Shown in pieces: positions 1 through 10,343 of a stretch of DNA of 64,000 nucleotides; the stretch's first letter is position 1; the number at the start of each line of letters is the position of its first letter. The notes beneath the pieces were generated by a model. The model was not told where the DNA came from. It saw only the letters and a program-made list of their open reading frames with translations, and made no database searches. The DNA lies in assembly GCF_963678635.1 (NCBI RefSeq), contig NC_087068.1, positions 10,176,027-10,240,026 of the forward strand. The letters run 5' to 3'. The translations under genes were made by a program, and so were the position numbers. Source of the DNA: Symsagittifera roscoffensis. Lineage: Eukaryota > Xenacoelomorpha > Acoela > Convolutidae.

Positions 1-3000
1 ATACGTATAAACTTAACAACACCAAGAAATACAAATTCTTCACAAACACAGGTAACATTACAATCAACCGTTAAACCTTCGGTTGCTCCAAAATATTCAC
101 ACATGGATTACCAAACATACAGACCCATGACAATACCGCCAAAAACACGCAAAACGTTCACGAGAAACCACTTTGCAGACCATAATTATAATTACACACA
201 TCCATCAAAAACAAATTATCAACCACGAAAAAATTTTAGTAATTATACAAAATCTCGAAACTGGGATAACCCAATGGCACCACCTAATTCAGTAAATTTC
301 CAAACAAATTTACATCCTCCACAGGATCGTAGTGAAAACTATCCATTTTTTCAACAAAATAAAAATAAAAAACAAACATCTTATCAAATAGATTACTTAT
401 CCTCAGATGATGATTTCTTACAACCAGATATATTTACACCCTATAATCAAGAATATCGTGGACAAGGAATACAGAAACCACATACATATCATAGAATTTT
501 TTCTCCACAACCAATAGATACACAAATTCAACAACCAATTCAACAACAAAACCCAATTAATAAATATTTTCAACCAATTCAGCAACAAAACCCAATGATT
601 GCAAACTCGTACCAACCAGCACATATGCAAAATGAAATACCACTCCCATATTATCTTCAACAACACGAAATAACAAGAAATCAACTTTCAAATTTTTCTC
701 AAATGCCAAATGCAGCAGAATCATTACAAATGACGATGAATCCATACCTTATGGGTGGATCATCAATAACATCAAATAAACCTTTAATGGTATTCACAGG
801 AACAGACCCTGAATATTCTGTAGAAGACTATTTAAATGCAGTCACAGCAAATTTGATTTTAAATATAGGACCTGAACCAATTAATACGCCACTACATCAA
901 AACTGGATACATCGACGCACAGCGTTAATACAAACAACTCTAGATGGCGCAGCCCAAAAATGGTTTTCAGTATTGCCTATAGAAATAAAATCAAATTGGA
1001 AAAGATTTACACAAGAATTTTCAAAAATGTTTGACTCCGAAAGAAACAAACAACAACAAAGAGTTTTATGTAATGAAATTCGCAGATTACCAAACGAAAC
1101 CATCAAGCAATTAGCAGTACGAAACGAAACATTAGTTCGAAAAGCATATTCATTAAATACACATGACTATAAAAACACAAAGATGACAGAAATCTTAATG
1201 ATGACCTTAACACCACAATTAAGGAAAATAGCAATAAAAAAGAGAGCATCCCATCCTTCGTCAATTCGAGAACCCGATTTAGATTTTCGAAAACTAGTAG
1301 ACAAACTAGAACAAGCAGAAATCACAATGAAACTCGAAGAAACGGAAAATCTGAAATTACAATACGTTAACAGAATTGAAACAGCTTCCACAAATATAAA
1401 CAATATACAGGAATCAGATACAGGTCTCGTTGAAAAAATCACTGAAATACTCAATATTTACGAAAAACACCCAAACTTTAAAGGCAAACCATCTTTCAAA
1501 AAATGGTGTAATTATTGCCGACGATACGGACATAGTATTTCTGAATGTAGACAAAAACAGCAAGACAATCAAAATAAACCTCAAAAATATAAAGAACCAA
1601 ATAAATCATTCTATCAATACATGAAAAAAGATCAAAATCTACCGAACAAAACAGTCTACAGCAACAACAGTTCAGGAAAACCACTCCCGAACAATACAAA
1701 TTATACAAGAAATCAATCACCATATAACTCAAGTTATAGAGGAAGATCACCAGAACGAAGAAACACGCATAATTCATCACAAAATCACTACAATAGACCA
1801 AATAGTCGAAATAACTACTCCAGATCACATTCAAATACACAACGATTTGTTTCTAGATCTAATTCCCAATCAAGAAATAATTATTATCCAAACAATCAAT
1901 CACGAAATTCATCATACAATAGGAATAGAAACTACTCAAATAATCGGAATAGAAGTTATTCAAACAACCGAAACCAGAATTACCCGAACAATCAATCAAG
2001 GAATAACTCATATAATAGATCGAACTATAACAGACCAAACAATAATTACCAAAACAGATCGCGAAATAATTCACAAAATCGACACTCAAGTTATAATAAT
2101 CGTTATAGAAATTATTCCCAATCACCACACCGGAATAATAATAACTATAATAATTCTAATAATCGCCACAGAAGTAGTACACCTAAACATCAAAGACATA
2201 TTAATCAAGTACAATCTAATCCAGAAACAACATCAGACCCTCCAGGTATTGATGACACAGTAACTGATACGTTACAACTCAACCAAATAAACTGTGAATC
2301 ATCAGATTCAGAAAGCGATGCAGAAAACACTCTCTCCATCAACATGATAAAAGTCGAAAATGACTATGAACCTGTTATATATGAAGAACCTTTTTCATCA
2401 CACATATATGAGAATCAATCAGAACTCCTTCACAATTATTATATTGAACCCGTCCATTCCACACCGACGACACAAAAAACTAATGAAATTAACACTACAA
2501 ACCAACCCAATGAGAAAGAAAAAACAAAATGTTTGAATACAAATCACATCTATCAAAACATACAAAAAGAACAACCCAAAGAAAAAATTTGGACAATACC
2601 ATTTCTTTTGGAAAGTCCAAAAAGCAAAGAATTTCAACCACCAGATCTTGAAATTGATTTTTTAATTGATTCAGGAGCAGAATCAAATATAATAAACATT
2701 CCCACATGGAATGAAATAAAAACCTTACACCCAAAGCTAACACCTCTTGAAACCTCCAGCAAACTAGCAACAGCACAAGGATCAACATTAATAAACTACG
2801 GAAAAATTCAATTATTTCTTCTCCCCACAAGAACAATGGAGCAAAACAAAATTTTAACCAAACCATTTAAACAAATATTCCATATCACTGATATTAAACA
2901 TAATATCATTGGAATACCATTTATCTCTAAATATATACCAACAATCAACATCTTGAATAGTAAAATATTAATCAAAGATAAATATACAAAAACAAAAGAC

Positions 3001-6000
3001 ACATCCCTAACATTTTTTCAAAGATTAAATAAACAACCACCATTTTTTTCAAAATTTTACCCAATATATAACCAACAAAGAAAACACTTGAAACCACTAT
3101 CAGGAAACATCTATAATTTTTCAATCAAACAAGTTCACCAATATGATAAAAAACAAAACAAACAAAAATTTTATATGTCAGATTTTGAATTCAAACCTAT
3201 TCATAAGTTTTTCAAAATCACAATCTCATCAATAAAATATTTGAAAAACTCGAATTCAGATATTATTTCCTTACATGTATACAACAATACACCTTACCAA
3301 GTAACATTACCTTTAGGACTTTTAGGCTATTGCGAAACCAACGCTACAATATTACCAATACACGAAAAAGCATATCGTGTAAAAAATATACTCCAATTAC
3401 TAGATATTTGCCAATCCACAATCCTTAATGAAGAATTATCTATAAATAATATAATAAGTAACGAAAACAGAAATACGGATTATTTCACAAAAACCCCATA
3501 TTTCAAACCTACATTCAACATAAGTAACTACACAGAGAATCAACAGAAATTTTTAACAATGTTTAATTTCCAACATTCACAAATAACACAAGACGAATTT
3601 GAAAAACTAGCAAAACAGCTAATTAAATATTCATCAGTCTATGCAACATCCAAATTTGATGTTGGCAAAATCAGCTCATCACTACATCTCCCATTAAAAC
3701 CAGACGCAGTTTTCAAAAAACAAAGAGCAAGTAAAGTACCAATTCACTTACACGATAAAGTGAACAGATTACTCGACATTTTAGAACAATACAACATTAT
3801 ATCACCAGTAAACAAAGAGGAGCAACCAAAAGGCAACACATTTATCAACCCTGTTATCATTCTAGCCAAAGGAGAATCATTAAAAATTGTTCTCGATGCT
3901 AGATACCTCAACTCACTCATAGATGAATCAAAGTGTAATTGGCCCATTGAACCAATACAAGTTATTTTAACAAAAATAAACGGAAAATACTTTACCACCG
4001 CCGATATGAATAGTGCATATAATCAAATGCCATTAGATGAACAATCACGACGCTTAACACAATTTGTTATTGGAAATCAACAATACGAATTCAACCGCTT
4101 ATTCTATGGAATATCCATAGGACCAGCAGCATTTTCAGCTTTTATGAGCAAAATTTTTCGACCACTAATACTCAAGAAAAACGCAATCACCTATTTAGAC
4201 GATGTTTTTATGCAATCACAAACAAAAGAGGAAATGTTCAATGTTTTAGAACAATATCACCAAATACTTCAGAACGAAAATCTGAAGGCCGCCCCCGATA
4301 AATCACACTTCTTTTTGACAAAAGTTAAATTCTTAGGGCATAATATAGAAAGAAAAACAATCATTCCATTGAAATCACGTATAGACGCTATTCAAAAACT
4401 CCAACCACCAACAAATAAAAAGAAAATCCAAGAATTCCTTGGAATGTTAAACTTTTTAAGCAAATATGTTTATAAAATGCAATTATATCTACGACCATTC
4501 TATAACATACTTAGACAACAAAATAATTTTGAATGGAATATAGAACATCAAGCACGATTTGAAGAAATTAAAAAACTTCTAACTGAACAAATTTCAAACA
4601 CAATTCCAGATTCAAATCAGCCATTTTATGCAATGTGCGATGCTTCGAACTTTGGCATCGGCGCAGCATTATTACAATCACATAATAGTACAAATAAAAT
4701 GAACCTCATATCAGCAAATTCTCGATTATTCACTCAAGCAGAACTAAGACTCTCAACTCTAATGAGAGAATGTACAGCCATAATATATACACTAACAGAA
4801 TATGAATTTCTGATACTTGGATCAAAACATCCCACAGTTCTATTCACAGACCATAAACCAATCATCTTTCTTTTTACACAAAAGTCTAATCCAAACCACC
4901 GAGTTTATAGATTTCAACTCATTTTAATGAAATTCCCAAACTTACATATAGTTTGGACCGCAGGAAAAAATCTTGCATTACCAGACACCTTAAGTCGAAA
5001 TACGCCACCTGAATTACTTACACGAAAAACCACAGTTGAAATACCCAAAAACATAAAATTCTACCTTGCAGAAAATGAAACATCACCCCGATTGGAATGC
5101 AAATATGCAGTAAAAACTGACGTTGAACAATCACAAATAAATAATTTACAACATTTCCCACTTTATTTAGATTGTCAAAATAATCACTATGAAGTTGATC
5201 TACTTGGAACATCAACTTTTAAACCAATCCCATATTCACAATGGATAAAAAACAACACCCAACAAAAAAGAATAAAACAACACCCGCCTAAAAAAGACCA
5301 TTTTCCACTAATTGAAAAAGAAAATCTGACTGATAAAATAAACTTATCAGGACCACAAACAAACGATTCAAAATACACAATAAATCAAGTTTTTGACCTC
5401 CATGACCCACTTGACACAATACCCTTATCTAAATTAGAAATCGAAAACATTTTTCTCCCCCCAACAGAAACAATTACAATTTCAACACTGAAACAATATC
5501 AAAACCTTGACCCAGTAATTCGACAACTGAAATCATGGCACAAATATAAAACTAAACCTATCAAAGCAGATTCAACTATTCTAGGAAACAAAACACTCCT
5601 CCGATATTTTCGAAAATTCAACAATACAACAATTAACGAAAACACAGACCTTCTAGAATACAAACTAAATGAATCTACAGCTCCCTGTCTCCCTTTAAGT
5701 ATGATTCTTATAGCTTTTAATATTTCACATACACAAAATATTAAAGGACACTCTGGATCAGAAAAAACATATTCAAATTTTATACAAAACTTTTATTTCC
5801 CAAATGCACCAATTTGGATAAAAGTACTATGCAATGACTGTATAGTATGTCAACTAAATAAACCTTACCCAAATCAAAAACAAATAGCACAAAAACAAGA
5901 TTTTAAAGGACAAAGTTTGTACTTTAATCATCGTATCTCATTTGATACCAAAGGACCAATTTCACCCTCATCCGAAGGAAACTCCTACATTATGGTAATT

Positions 6001-7224
6001 GTTGACGCATTTACACATTATGTAGCACTTAACCCAGTACCACATTGTAACGCTTATTACGCTTACACAACACTCTATGAACACTGGATAGCAAAATTCG
6101 GACTACCAGAAATTTTAGTTACAGACAACGGTACAGAATTCATAAATAATGAAATCATCACACTATGTCATTTATATAACATTAAACACAAACCACGTAC
6201 ATCTCACGCACCTTGGACAAACGGCTTAGTCGAAGGTATGAACCGTTCATTACAAGAATATCTCAGATGTATCATCAATGGAAATGATACAAGATATACC
6301 GAATGGTCAGCAGATGTAAAACTATTTCCCTTAGCATATAATTCACAAATCACGACAACTTTAGGAATGTCACCATATGAAATGGTTTTTAACCAAAAGC
6401 CACGCAAACCAATAATGTTTACAGCAAACTCTCATAAAAACGCACAAGGTTATTGTCAACCAAATAAAGACTCAATTTGTTATAACCTACCATTACATAC
6501 ACACGATGAAGATCATTTTCATCACCCACAAATTCTTAAATTAGCCTCCGGTACACACACCGAATGGATTTTAAACAGAGATAAAAAACACAATGAAATT
6601 TACCAAAAGGTAACAAAAAAGTTGTTACAAAGGCAAAATATTAATGAACAAATAAATTCACGCTTTACACCAGCCTCCGATTTAAAAATTGGAACATTTG
6701 TTTTAATACCCAATTTTAATACTCAAAAAGGAATTTCAAAAAAGTTACAACCCCTTCGTAAAGGACCATACCAAATAATTGCAAAACCCACTGATGTCAC
6801 ATATAAAATCACCGACTCAGATAAAAAAGAAATCGTTCAACACCGAAATAACCTATTACCTTATTATCCAAAAGAACACGCACTCCGCGAACTAACTCAA
6901 TTATATTCTTTTACAGGTTTAAAAGTTATTCAAAATAACCCACATACGGACAACATAACAAAGGAACAAAATGATATTCACCTCGGAAATCAAAATACAA
7001 AATCAAACACCACAAAAAACAATACAAAAAATCTCGATCAAAATACATCTCAAAAAGAAAGAAAAAATAGAAAAATGACAGAACAAATAATACCCCAAAA
7101 ACAAATCAACAAATCAGAACATAGAGAGTCTTCACGACTTAGAAATCAACCACGTAAAAATTATAAAGTATTCATCCGACAATCTAAAATATTAAAGAAA
7201 GTTGAATTTCAAAAACAACCTTAA
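1..7224 (+). CDS. Gag-Pol polyprotein of large Ty3/gypsy-like element, copy 1 (5' partial)
   Basis: One uninterrupted frame; it is open from base 1, so the first ATG in the window (103) is probably internal. Counting from that Met: capsid-like Gag helices about 230-430; zinc knuckle CX2CX4HX4C from C469; a long N/R/S/Y-rich tract about 500-720; retropepsin motif DSGAES at D856; reverse transcriptase with YLDD at 1364-1367; RNase H with first Asp about 1513 and DHK about 1583; integrase zinc site H..H..CX2C about 1876-1916; integrase core D1948, D2008, E2044 with exact D-35-E spacing; GPY/F-type module (RKGPYQI) near 2220; basic tail. The order PR-RT-RH-IN and the GPY module are those of Ty3/gypsy (Metaviridae). 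Gag and Pol are fused with no frameshift. All catalytic residues I looked for are present, so this copy could encode a working enzyme set. Ends TAA at 7222. Confidence 0.93.
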   Translation: MRINLTTPRNTNSSQTQVTLQSTVKPSVAPKYSHMDYQTYRPMTIPPKTRKTFTRNHFADHNYNYTHPSKTNYQPRKNFSNYTKSRNWDNPMAPPNSVNFQTNLHPPQDRSENYPFFQQNKNKKQTSYQIDYLSSDDDFLQPDIFTPYNQEYRGQGIQKPHTYHRIFSPQPIDTQIQQPIQQQNPINKYFQPIQQQNPMIANSYQPAHMQNEIPLPYYLQQHEITRNQLSNFSQMPNAAESLQMTMNPYLMGGSSITSNKPLMVFTGTDPEYSVEDYLNAVTANLILNIGPEPINTPLHQNWIHRRTALIQTTLDGAAQKWFSVLPIEIKSNWKRFTQEFSKMFDSERNKQQQRVLCNEIRRLPNETIKQLAVRNETLVRKAYSLNTHDYKNTKMTEILMMTLTPQLRKIAIKKRASHPSSIREPDLDFRKLVDKLEQAEITMKLEETENLKLQYVNRIETASTNINNIQESDTGLVEKITEILNIYEKHPNFKGKPSFKKWCNYCRRYGHSISECRQKQQDNQNKPQKYKEPNKSFYQYMKKDQNLPNKTVYSNNSSGKPLPNNTNYTRNQSPYNSSYRGRSPERRNTHNSSQNHYNRPNSRNNYSRSHSNTQRFVSRSNSQSRNNYYPNNQSRNSSYNRNRNYSNNRNRSYSNNRNQNYPNNQSRNNSYNRSNYNRPNNNYQNRSRNNSQNRHSSYNNRYRNYSQSPHRNNNNYNNSNNRHRSSTPKHQRHINQVQSNPETTSDPPGIDDTVTDTLQLNQINCESSDSESDAENTLSINMIKVENDYEPVIYEEPFSSHIYENQSELLHNYYIEPVHSTPTTQKTNEINTTNQPNEKEKTKCLNTNHIYQNIQKEQPKEKIWTIPFLLESPKSKEFQPPDLEIDFLIDSGAESNIINIPTWNEIKTLHPKLTPLETSSKLATAQGSTLINYGKIQLFLLPTRTMEQNKILTKPFKQIFHITDIKHNIIGIPFISKYIPTINILNSKILIKDKYTKTKDTSLTFFQRLNKQPPFFSKFYPIYNQQRKHLKPLSGNIYNFSIKQVHQYDKKQNKQKFYMSDFEFKPIHKFFKITISSIKYLKNSNSDIISLHVYNNTPYQVTLPLGLLGYCETNATILPIHEKAYRVKNILQLLDICQSTILNEELSINNIISNENRNTDYFTKTPYFKPTFNISNYTENQQKFLTMFNFQHSQITQDEFEKLAKQLIKYSSVYATSKFDVGKISSSLHLPLKPDAVFKKQRASKVPIHLHDKVNRLLDILEQYNIISPVNKEEQPKGNTFINPVIILAKGESLKIVLDARYLNSLIDESKCNWPIEPIQVILTKINGKYFTTADMNSAYNQMPLDEQSRRLTQFVIGNQQYEFNRLFYGISIGPAAFSAFMSKIFRPLILKKNAITYLDDVFMQSQTKEEMFNVLEQYHQILQNENLKAAPDKSHFFLTKVKFLGHNIERKTIIPLKSRIDAIQKLQPPTNKKKIQEFLGMLNFLSKYVYKMQLYLRPFYNILRQQNNFEWNIEHQARFEEIKKLLTEQISNTIPDSNQPFYAMCDASNFGIGAALLQSHNSTNKMNLISANSRLFTQAELRLSTLMRECTAIIYTLTEYEFLILGSKHPTVLFTDHKPIIFLFTQKSNPNHRVYRFQLILMKFPNLHIVWTAGKNLALPDTLSRNTPPELLTRKTTVEIPKNIKFYLAENETSPRLECKYAVKTDVEQSQINNLQHFPLYLDCQNNHYEVDLLGTSTFKPIPYSQWIKNNTQQKRIKQHPPKKDHFPLIEKENLTDKINLSGPQTNDSKYTINQVFDLHDPLDTIPLSKLEIENIFLPPTETITISTLKQYQNLDPVIRQLKSWHKYKTKPIKADSTILGNKTLLRYFRKFNNTTINENTDLLEYKLNESTAPCLPLSMILIAFNISHTQNIKGHSGSEKTYSNFIQNFYFPNAPIWIKVLCNDCIVCQLNKPYPNQKQIAQKQDFKGQSLYFNHRISFDTKGPISPSSEGNSYIMVIVDAFTHYVALNPVPHCNAYYAYTTLYEHWIAKFGLPEILVTDNGTEFINNEIITLCHLYNIKHKPRTSHAPWTNGLVEGMNRSLQEYLRCIINGNDTRYTEWSADVKLFPLAYNSQITTTLGMSPYEMVFNQKPRKPIMFTANSHKNAQGYCQPNKDSICYNLPLHTHDEDHFHHPQILKLASGTHTEWILNRDKKHNEIYQKVTKKLLQRQNINEQINSRFTPASDLKIGTFVLIPNFNTQKGISKKLQPLRKGPYQIIAKPTDVTYKITDSDKKEIVQHRNNLLPYYPKEHALRELTQLYSFTGLKVIQNNPHTDNITKEQNDIHLGNQNTKSNTTKNNTKNLDQNTSQKERKNRKMTEQIIPQKQINKSEHRESSRLRNQPRKNYKVFIRQSKILKKVEFQKQP

Positions 7225-7818
7225 ATTCTACATTTAAAAATCTTTGCACCTCTGAAACATTTCACACTTTCATTTTTCAAGATAACATGCTGATAAACCC
7301 GCAGCGATTCTAGTTCAAAATTAGCCAATAGGATTCATCCAATCCGTCACCTTCTATAACTTTAACACAAACCAACTAGACGAAAAATATTCAACTCCAG
7401 GCATATCTATAACTATAACTCTACGACCTCCTGGTCAAAAATAAGCAAACCACTCCAACTTGACAACTAAAATAAATATCACCATAATATCATAACCCTC
7501 CCTTATCTAATAAACCAAAGATCAACAATATTTCCCCAACTCAGCCCTCAAATACCCCCCAAACAAATATGTTAAATTAGCCTAAAGTAAAAGAACGACC
7601 ATTTTATTTAGCCTAAAGTATAAAAATCTCAAAAATACCCCAGATCATTTGACAAATGAAAATAAAGACAAAGAAGACCTCCCGATCACCATAAAAATTG
7701 CCCCCAACAATTTTTTACAAAACTCAACCCACTTGTCAAAAAACTAATAAATAATCCGACCACACTTGAAAATTGCCCCAAACAACAAAAAATATTCGAT
7801 CACGAAGCCATTTCTTAA
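7225..7818 (+). other. Non-coding stretch between Gag-Pol and the accessory ORFs
   Basis: About 600 bases without a convincing gene, A-rich and G-poor like the rest of the element. The equivalent stretch in copy 2 (26843-27459) is alignable but diverged, including short shared blocks such as TAGCCTAAAG and AATAAATAATCCGACCACAC. It probably holds signals for a subgenomic RNA; I cannot define them. Confidence 0.5.
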
Positions 7819-8034
7819 ATGCTCTTCTATCAAACAGTCACTAAAATTATCACAAACCTCAAACAATTTTTTACGATACTTGAAACTTTCATAATATTTC
7901 TTTTTGATATCCTTGAATCTTTTCTAATACTCTTAATCATTTTTTGTAATATTTTTTTAATTTTCTACACAATATTCGAACTATTTCTCCAACTTTCAAA
8001 AACCCTTGATTATATCCACAGGTACGATTTATAA
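7819..8034 (+). CDS. Small hydrophobic accessory ORF, 71 aa
   Basis: Starts ATG and ends TAA. Residues 15-60 are almost entirely I/L/F with few charges, so it looks like one or two membrane segments or a hydrophobic hairpin. Not recognised as a known family. Copy 2 has an alignable ORF at 27460-27591 sharing the N-terminal pattern ML..QTV.K and the hydrophobic middle, but it stops after 43 residues. Conservation of the start argues for a real small protein; the low-complexity AT-rich context argues for caution. It ends 10 bases before the next small ORF. Confidence 0.45.
   Translation: MLFYQTVTKIITNLKQFFTILETFIIFLFDILESFLILLIIFCNIFLIFYTIFELFLQLSKTLDYIHRYDL
8019..8027 (+). promoter_or_regulatory. 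Conserved splice-like site CAG/GTACGAT
   Basis: CAGGTACGAT lies about 20 bases before the ATG of the 58-aa ORF and is also present before its homolog in copy 2 (27654-27663), although the flanks differ. It could act as an acceptor (pyrimidine-containing stretch then CAG) or as a donor (CAG/GTACGA). It is a candidate junction for RNAs that express the downstream genes. Confidence 0.35.
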
Positions 8035-8044
8035 AATTGTCTAA

Positions 8045-8221
8045 ATGATACGAACTATTTTCAGTAGAACTGATATTTTTCTACTATTTGTAATTTTCAT
8101 AACATTTCTATCATCCCTCATTTTGACTATATGCAAATGTATAAAGAAAGCAATCATCACATTCGCTCTAGCAACAATCCTCCTAATTCTTTTCTTAGAA
8201 GAATACTTTAATAAACATTAA
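8045..8221 (+). CDS. Small single-pass membrane protein, 58 aa
   Basis: Short ORF in both copies (27683-27871 in copy 2, 62 aa) with clear protein-level conservation: FSRTD near the N-terminus, a hydrophobic segment about 11-29, a central CKCIKKA motif, a second hydrophobic segment about 37-51 and a charged tail. The copy 2 version is uninterrupted although nearly every other frame there is broken, partly because it is short. Family unknown. Position just upstream of the glycoprotein genes and membrane character would fit a viroporin-like or envelope accessory role; that is inference only. Confidence 0.6.
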   Translation: MIRTIFSRTDIFLLFVIFITFLSSLILTICKCIKKAIITFALATILLILFLEEYFNKH

Positions 8222-8241
8222 CTTTTTCACTAAAAGAATAG

Positions 8242-9375
8242 ACCAAAAAGCTATCAAAAATTGCTACCCAAAAGTCACCAAATCAGTCTTCACCGACATC
8301 ATCCCAAGATAACCCAACAACACCTTCAACTACCAATAATCCTCAAACATCTACACGAATTTCCTTTCAAGATAACCCATACACTTTTGAAGAACGACAC
8401 GCTCGTTTATCAGAACCACTAGAACCAGTTCAACGACAAGCACCTCTAAGCGAACCAACATATAACTTATACCCAACACTACCACAAGAATTAAGTAGAA
8501 TAAGAAATCCTAGTCAAAACCAAAAAACAGTCGAAATAAATAGACAAATTATACATCCTCGACGGAACAGGAATTTTCTAACTCCCCGAGTTCATTTTGA
8601 TATACCTCAATCCCCATCACAAAACACTCCAGAAAACCCCATTGGTATATTACCAGAAACCCCTACGCTTCTTTCACAACGTAGCACCTCAAGCCTACCA
8701 TCAGATTACTTAGGTTCAACACCAACATCTGAACAAATACGTGAAAATCCCTTTAACCCCCCAAACCAGGCATCACGACTACCATATTGGACAACACATT
8801 CATTTACACCAGGTGAATTAAATTTAGTCAATGATCCAATAGATATTTCTACGGATACAACAACATCCTCATCACTACCAGAAACATTATCACTACCATC
8901 AACACCATCAATAAGCCAGATTTCACCACCACCTTTTAACTTAAATTTTCCAAATAATCTCGACGCCAGATATCGAGAACAATCATCAACAAATATCCCT
9001 TTAAGACTAGATTGGAATACATTTACAGCCCCTCCACCATTATTTGGACAACATCTAGAAAGTAATCGCCTCCACAACTGGGCACTTAATAGATTACAAT
9101 ACCGACAAGACATTCACGACGATATCCGTGATCACAATATCCAAATACTCCAACAAAACAGTTTACAATTAAAGTTTGAAATCACAGTTAAATTAAACAA
9201 CATTACTCAACATCCCTACCCATTAAACCCACCAAACATAACAGCTCAATCACTACCACCACCATTTATAACCACTGAAATAATATATAAATACGACAGA
9301 TATACCAAAAAAACAATTGGTTACATCACATTTTATAACCCATACTCAGGATTATCATACACATGTATATTCTAA
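8242..9375 (+). CDS. ATG-less ORF upstream of env, 377 codons
   Basis: Frame open from just after TAG 8239-8241 to TAA 9373-9375 with no ATG in it at all. The N-terminal two thirds are P/S/T/N/Q-rich and probably disordered; the last ~110 residues look folded (W.....PPPLFGQH, then YDRYTKKTIGY and a YSG...TCIF end). Copy 2 has a broken homolog (27890-28992) with the same C-terminus, so the protein sequence is under, or was under, selection. The end overlaps the env ATG (9363) by 13 bases in another frame. Because the preceding ORF stops at 8221 and this frame is closed at 8239, frameshifting from it is excluded; a spliced leader supplying the ATG or non-AUG initiation is needed. Product family not recognised. 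Confidence 0.7.
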   Translation, partial: TKKLSKIATQKSPNQSSPTSSQDNPTTPSTTNNPQTSTRISFQDNPYTFEERHARLSEPLEPVQRQAPLSEPTYNLYPTLPQELSRIRNPSQNQKTVEINRQIIHPRRNRNFLTPRVHFDIPQSPSQNTPENPIGILPETPTLLSQRSTSSLPSDYLGSTPTSEQIRENPFNPPNQASRLPYWTTHSFTPGELNLVNDPIDISTDTTTSSSLPETLSLPSTPSISQISPPPFNLNFPNNLDARYREQSSTNIPLRLDWNTFTAPPPLFGQHLESNRLHNWALNRLQYRQDIHDDIRDHNIQILQQNSLQLKFEITVKLNNITQHPYPLNPPNITAQSLPPPFITTEIIYKYDRYTKKTIGYITFYNPYSGLSYTCIF

Positions 9376-10343
9376 AATTATTAATTTTTCTCCAACTCCT
9401 TTTTCTAGTAATCTCAAATCAAAACATAAACCCTTCTCCCCGCACAGGACCCCAAGGTTTATTAGTAACACATTACGATTGTGAAGAAAACGAACAAAAA
9501 ACACTACACAAGTATGCAATAAATCAAGTATCACAGTGCGAAACAGAACCCCAAGCCATAGAAACTACAAATGTCATAGCAACACTTTATTCAAAAGCCC
9601 GAGCAACTACAGTTATAGGATATAAATTCACAGCAACATTTTCTGAAAAGAAAGTACATTGTTCACAAGTCTCAAACGGAAATAAAAACCGACTTGACCA
9701 TGAATCATTCTACCAGAGTAATATAGAACGACTTTTACATCTCAATCCCGAAGATTGTAAAAACGAGTTACTCCGACTAAACATCACAAAAAATAAAAAC
9801 ACAGATAGAAATTTAGTATATTTCCAAGTTTTTTCAGATTCTGTACATCAAGCAGAACTTGAAAGATATCAAGGACATATAAAATTAGATGAAAAATACC
9901 CATACAACGGCGCACACGGACGATTAACCTATGACATGCACGATAAACACTGGATACCACACATTGGTATAAATGACCCATCAAACTGCAAAGCAGACAC
10001 AAAAAATAAAGGATACCAAGAAATAATGTTTTTCGATTGGAAAATACAACTCGAAAAAATACAACTCACACGAGATTTATCAGACAACACAATGATTTAT
10101 CAAGGAATTAGATTACCTTGTAAAAACGACCAAGGTTATTGCGACCCTACAACCAGAACACAAGCAACAATTGTTTGGTTCCCCGAAGACACATGTACAA
10201 CATTTCAAGTAGCAAAAATACACGCTCGTATGATAAAATTTCACGAAAAATATTTTATACAATCAATACCATATGAACAAGTAAATCCATTACGAAAAAT
10301 AAGTTCTAATTTTCGAAACATTCATAATATAGAAAATAAATAA
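9363..10343 (+). CDS. env: Env-like glycoprotein, N-terminal part (326 aa to in-frame stop)
   Basis: Begins with a hydrophobic signal peptide (about residues 1-18) followed by the mature start PRTGPQG. Cysteines at HYDCEE, VSQCE, VHCS, EDCK, SNCK, LPCKN, GYCD and DTC give a secreted, disulphide-rich ectodomain. The sequence YDC, then NQV..C, then ATLYS and a paired VHC pattern remind me of chuvirus-type class III glycoproteins, a type known to have been captured by LTR elements in arthropods. A TAA at 10341-10343 ends the frame, but the same frame continues without further stops to 11978, and copy 2 has a sense codon at this position. This is therefore most simply a single nonsense mutation in one long env gene. 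Confidence 0.65.
   Translation: MYILKLLIFLQLLFLVISNQNINPSPRTGPQGLLVTHYDCEENEQKTLHKYAINQVSQCETEPQAIETTNVIATLYSKARATTVIGYKFTATFSEKKVHCSQVSNGNKNRLDHESFYQSNIERLLHLNPEDCKNELLRLNITKNKNTDRNLVYFQVFSDSVHQAELERYQGHIKLDEKYPYNGAHGRLTYDMHDKHWIPHIGINDPSNCKADTKNKGYQEIMFFDWKIQLEKIQLTRDLSDNTMIYQGIRLPCKNDQGYCDPTTRTQATIVWFPEDTCTTFQVAKIHARMIKFHEKYFIQSIPYEQVNPLRKISSNFRNIHNIENK

Noticed and set aside
1847-2263. Ile/Thr-rich ORF overlapping gag
   Set aside because: It is the +1 frame of the N/R/S/Y-rich Gag tract; similar out-of-frame runs appear in copy 2 (22889-23191) because of the same low-complexity codons.
8045-9375. Ribosomal frameshift from the 58-aa ORF into the ATG-less frame
   Set aside because: The small ORF ends at 8221 and the ATG-less frame is closed by TAG at 8239-8241, so the two frames do not overlap.
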